A DNA stretch of 6,934 nt. Source: CAZYVA01 sp964650695. GTDB lineage: Bacteria > Bacillota > Clostridia > Lachnospirales > Lachnospiraceae. Below are positions 5,071 through 6,934 of this stretch, piece after piece (within the stretch, counting starts at the first letter, position 1; each line of letters opens with the position of its first letter). The DNA lies in NCBI GenBank assembly GCA_964650695.1, contig CAZYVA010000091.1:1-6934 (forward strand), given 5' to 3'. The translations under genes and the position numbers were made by a program. A model generated the notes under the pieces. It was not told where the DNA came from. It did not search any database and saw only the letters and a list, made by a program, of their open reading frames with translations.

Positions 5071-6009
5071 TCACCATTGCCCCGGATTTTTTTGCGCTGT
5101 CACTTCATTTCCTTTCCCGTCATAAATGCTTGCGATCCTGCCGGTTCCCTTTAAAACAATATAGCGCTCAAAACATTCCTCCCGGACGAATTGCCCAAAA
5201 AAAGGTTTTCCCCAAAGTTCCTCCACCGAAGCCCCGTGTGCCGTTGCAAGGAGCTTGCATCCGCAGCGCATCCCATAGGATACCGCCCTCGCGTCTTCTT
5301 CCCCGCCAAGTTCATCTACCGCCAGGACTTCCGGCCCCATGGAACGGACCAGCATCATCATCCCCTCTGCTTTCGGGCATCCATCCAGCACGTCCGTCCG
5401 CATCCCAAGATGGTTCTGCGCCTCCCCGTGGCAGCACCCCGCGATCTCCGACCGTTCATCCACCACGCCTACAGAAGCGCCCTGGATATAGGCATTCCCA
5501 TCAGAGATCTGCCGGATCATATCCCGGAGCAGCGTTGTTTTCCCACAGCCTGGAGGCGCGATCAGCAAGGTATGGCACAACTGTTTTCCATGGATGACGT
5601 ATGGAAATACCGGATCCGCGCACCCCATCACTTCATGGGCCACCCGTACATGGATGGAAGAAACGTATTTCATGTTTTTCACTTTCCCATGCTCCACGAT
5701 CACCTGTCCGGCCATCCCGACCCTGTGGCCGCCCTCGATCGTAAGGAACCCCTGGCGCATCTCCTCCTCATAAGCATAAAGGGAGAAATGGCTGATGTAG
5801 CCCAGCATTTCCTGGATATCCTCCCGCGACACACGGTAAAAGGATTCCCCGCCGTTTCCCGGCATGAATTCCTTTTCCCGGCACCGCACAAGCAATGGTT
5901 GTCCGCTCCTGAGCCGGATTTCGCGAAGCCCACTGTACGGGATACCCGTCTTTTCTATCACCTGCCGGACCTTTCCCGGAAGAAACCGAAGCACATCTTC
6001 CTTTCCCAT
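5071..6009 (-). CDS. spoIIIAA: Stage III sporulation protein AA (ATPase)
   Basis: Protein of 312 aa with a secretion-type ATPase core. Walker A is APPGCGKTT (about 151-159), VVDERSEIAG follows (183-192), Walker B is EVLAVDELGG (227-236), and ATAHG (255-259) is the sensor-like segment. Upstream lies the N-terminal domain with LREIRLRSGQPL (28-39) and GGHRVGMAGQ (93-102), both family landmarks. SpoIIIAA resembles the GspE/PilT class of hexameric ATPases and presumably powers the SpoIIIA channel from the mother-cell cytoplasm. I place the start at the ATG 6007-6009, because AAAGGTGG (6018-6025) is 8 nt upstream; the GTG at 6019-6021 would lie inside that ribosome site and almost at the predicted transcript end. 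It is the first gene of the operon, behind a sigma-E-like promoter. All catalytic motifs look intact. Confidence 0.96.
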   Translation of the reverse strand: MGKEDVLRFLPGKVRQVIEKTGIPYSGLREIRLRSGQPLLVRCREKEFMPGNGGESFYRVSREDIQEMLGYISHFSLYAYEEEMRQGFLTIEGGHRVGMAGQVIVEHGKVKNMKYVSSIHVRVAHEVMGCADPVFPYVIHGKQLCHTLLIAPPGCGKTTLLRDMIRQISDGNAYIQGASVGVVDERSEIAGCCHGEAQNHLGMRTDVLDGCPKAEGMMMLVRSMGPEVLAVDELGGEEDARAVSYGMRCGCKLLATAHGASVEELWGKPFFGQFVREECFERYIVLKGTGRIASIYDGKGNEVTAQKNPGQW

Positions 6010-6031
6010 ACCTTTGTCCACCTTTCACTCA

Positions 6032-6060
6032 AATATATGCAAGGGGATCCCCAAACATTC
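6032..6060 (-). promoter_or_regulatory. Predicted sigma-E promoter of the spoIIIA operon
   Basis: Minus-strand GAATGTT (6054-6060) matches the Bacillus sigma-E -35 consensus KMATATT in six of seven positions. It is followed after 14 nt by CATATATT (6032-6039), which matches CATACAnT in seven of eight. Sigma-E is the mother-cell factor known to drive spoIIIA. Transcription would begin near 6025, leaving a leader of only about 16 nt that is nearly all ribosome site. The spacer contains a perfect 10-bp palindrome, GGGGATCCCC (6043-6052). Confidence 0.8.
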
Positions 6061-6129
6061 CAGATACTTACGATGCCTTTTTCACCGCGTCTTTTTTGCG
6101 GCTATGTCCCACCAGGAGCAAAATCCCCG

Positions 6130-6168
6130 AAAAAAATGCGCCCATCCCTCTTTAAAAGGGATGGGCGC
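6130..6168 (-). terminator. Strong intrinsic terminator after rpsO
   Basis: A perfect 12-bp GC-rich stem (GCGCCCATCCCT with AGGGATGGGCGC; arms 6157-6168 and 6138-6149, 7-nt loop) is followed on the minus strand by an A and a run of seven T (6130-6136). It begins 17 nt past the rpsO stop and should insulate the sporulation operon from vegetative rpsO transcription. Confidence 0.95.
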
Positions 6169-6185
6169 AGCGTCTTTCCTGCTTT

Positions 6186-6452
6186 TTATTTACGGAGGCC
6201 AAGTCTCTCGATCAATTTACGGTATCTCTCAATATCCACTTTTTTCAAATACGCAAGAAGCCCTCTCCTCTGCCCTACCATCTTGAGCAGGCCCCTCCTG
6301 GAATGGTGGTCTTTCGGGTTGGCCTTGAAATGGCCGGTCAGGTCGTTGATCCTTGCGGTCAATATGGCGATCTGTACTTCCGGGGAACCCGTATCCCCCG
6401 GCTTCCTACCGTAATCCCGGACAATCTGCTCCTTCATTTCCTTTGTAACCAT
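6186..6452 (-). CDS. rpsO: 30S ribosomal protein S15
   Basis: Protein of 88 aa, the normal S15 length. Family landmarks are in order: GDTGSPEVQIAILTARINDLTGHF (19-42), DHHSRRGLLKMVGQRRGLLAYLKK (48-71) and YRKLIERLGLRK at the end. S15 binds the 16S rRNA three-way junction (helices 20-22) early in assembly of the small-subunit platform. The ATG at 6450-6452 has AGGAGG with 8-nt spacing. The gene stands alone: its own sigma-A promoter, a structured leader and a strong terminator. In many bacteria pnp follows rpsO, but here the terminator and spoIIIA come next. The leader structure suggests autoregulation by S15, as known in other bacteria. Confidence 0.98.
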   Translation of the reverse strand: MVTKEMKEQIVRDYGRKPGDTGSPEVQIAILTARINDLTGHFKANPKDHHSRRGLLKMVGQRRGLLAYLKKVDIERYRKLIERLGLRK

Positions 6453-6486
6453 TTTTGATTCCTCCTAATATAGACTTTTTTGCAAC

Positions 6487-6533
6487 GCCGAACATCAAGC
6501 GACGGTTGGAGAATCCAATCACCGAACATCGGC
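6487..6533 (-). promoter_or_regulatory. Structured rpsO leader, candidate S15 autoregulatory element
   Basis: Within the roughly 88-nt leader, GCCGA (6529-6533) can pair with TCGGC (6487-6491), closing a domain with an inner hairpin CGG-TTGG / CCAA-CCG (6503-6524) that carries a 3-nt bulge. A competing hairpin, CCGA-TGT-TCGG, can form at the 5' end. GATGTTCGG occurs twice in direct orientation. Leaders that imitate the rRNA junction and let S15 repress its own synthesis are known in several phyla; whether this one binds S15 is inference. Confidence 0.45.
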
Positions 6534-6547
6534 TTTCACACATGCGC

Positions 6548-6576
6548 AGTATAGCACAACCCTCCATAGAATTCAA
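6548..6576 (-). promoter_or_regulatory. Predicted sigma-A promoter of rpsO
   Basis: Minus-strand TTGAAT (6571-6576), a 17-nt spacer, then TATACT (6548-6553) preceded by TGC, an extended -10. Transcription should start near 6541, giving a leader of about 88 nt. This is a strong vegetative pattern, as expected for a ribosomal protein gene. Confidence 0.75.
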
Positions 6577-6612
6577 CAAGAACCCGTACATTCCGCCCGG
6601 ATTTTATACCCG

Positions 6613-6652
6613 CCCGCACGCCAGATGGCCAATACATCCTGGCGTAAGCGGG
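6613..6652 (-). terminator. Long hairpin after the lipoamide dehydrogenase gene, probable terminator
   Basis: A 15-bp interrupted stem: CCCGC/GCGGG, ACGCCA/TGGCGT and GATG/CATC, with a 2-nt and a 1-nt bulge and a 7-nt loop. It lies 17 bp after the stop of the upstream gene. No real U-run follows (CGGGTATAAAAT), so it may be a weak or factor-aided terminator or a 3'-end stabiliser. TATAAA just past the stem, with TTGGCC 18 nt before it, could be a second weak promoter for rpsO. Confidence 0.5.
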
Positions 6653-6669
6653 GGATATCCGGCCACATC

Positions 6670-6934
6670 CTAATGTTTCCCGCGTACTTTCTTCGGCGCG
6701 GTATGGATCGCCCCGCCTTCCAGTTCCTCCAGGGCTTCCCCCACGCCTTCATTATAGGTGGGGTGGGCGCGCATCGCCTTTAATAGCTGGGAGACTGTCA
6801 GCTTGTTCGCCACAGCCGTCCCCAGTTCCCCGATCATATCCGTTGCGCGTGCACACATCATCTGCGCCCCGACGATCACGCTGTCAGCTTCCCGCGCGAC
6901 GATTTTGATAAAGCCGCGCTCCTCTTTGGAGATC
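6670..6934 (-). CDS. lpdA: Dihydrolipoamide dehydrogenase, C-terminal part (runs off right edge)
   Basis: The last 87 residues of a pyridine nucleotide-disulphide oxidoreductase, covering its dimerisation domain. The segment GFIKIVAREADSVIVGAQMM is the typical entry, followed by CARATDMIGELGTAVANKLT and the signature AHPTYNEGVGEALEE. In that signature His57 and Glu62 of the visible part are the catalytic base pair (HPTxxE) that acts across the dimer on the reduced disulphide. This combination marks dihydrolipoamide dehydrogenase (E3), which reoxidises lipoyl groups of 2-oxoacid dehydrogenase or glycine cleavage complexes with NAD+, in the cytoplasm. Other members such as mercuric reductase have a different tail. 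The N-terminal FAD and NAD domains, including the redox CxxxxC, are outside the window, so the complex it serves cannot be told. Confidence 0.92.
   Translation of the reverse strand, partial: ISKEERGFIKIVAREADSVIVGAQMMCARATDMIGELGTAVANKLTVSQLLKAMRAHPTYNEGVGEALEELEGGAIHTAPKKVRGKH

Noticed and set aside
5191..6414. 407-codon open frame on the plus strand
   Set aside because: It lies opposite spoIIIAA, the terminator and rpsO, has no recognisable domain or ribosome site, and its composition is a mirror of the GC-rich minus-strand codons.

Overview
The window looks like chromosome of an endospore-forming Clostridia, most likely a Lachnospiraceae-type Firmicute with fairly high GC. The grounds are a complete eight-gene spoIIIA cluster in canonical order (AA to AH), strong AGGAGG-type ribosome binding sites, clostridial-type housekeeping neighbours and GC-rich third codon positions. 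Every gene I can support lies on the minus strand, so transcription runs from high to low coordinates. The long plus-strand open frames are shadows of these genes. The run of 100 Ns at 4405-4504 is a scaffold gap, so this is a draft assembly.

In transcription order: the C-terminus of a dihydrolipoamide dehydrogenase enters from the right edge (6670-6934), followed by a long hairpin (6613-6652). Then comes rpsO (ribosomal protein S15) with a good sigma-A promoter, a structured leader and a strong intrinsic terminator (6130-6168). Next is a near-consensus sigma-E promoter (6032-6060), which starts the spoIIIA operon: spoIIIAA, spoIIIAB (3' end lost in the gap), spoIIIAC, spoIIIAD, spoIIIAE, spoIIIAF, spoIIIAG and spoIIIAH. 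After spoIIIAH a 153-bp spacer holds two small hairpins and an extended -10 promoter, then prfC (peptide chain release factor 3), which runs off the left edge.

The spoIIIA products are known to act together in the mother cell during engulfment. SpoIIIAA is the ATPase, AB to AF are membrane components resembling parts of type II/III secretion and type IV pilus machines, and AG and AH form rings in the intermembrane space. AH normally meets forespore SpoIIQ. This is the feeding-tube or channel complex needed for sigma-G activity and forespore integrity.

I see no undescribed gene system here. The unusual parts are non-coding: two different repeat families sit inside the operon. One, between AB and AC, consists of exact 54-bp hairpin repeats next to the assembly gap. 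The other, between AE and AF, is a 28-bp repeat that overlaps the last codons of spoIIIAE. The predicted SpoIIIAF is also short (114 aa, about half the Bacillus length) and its gene overlaps spoIIIAG by 59 bp.
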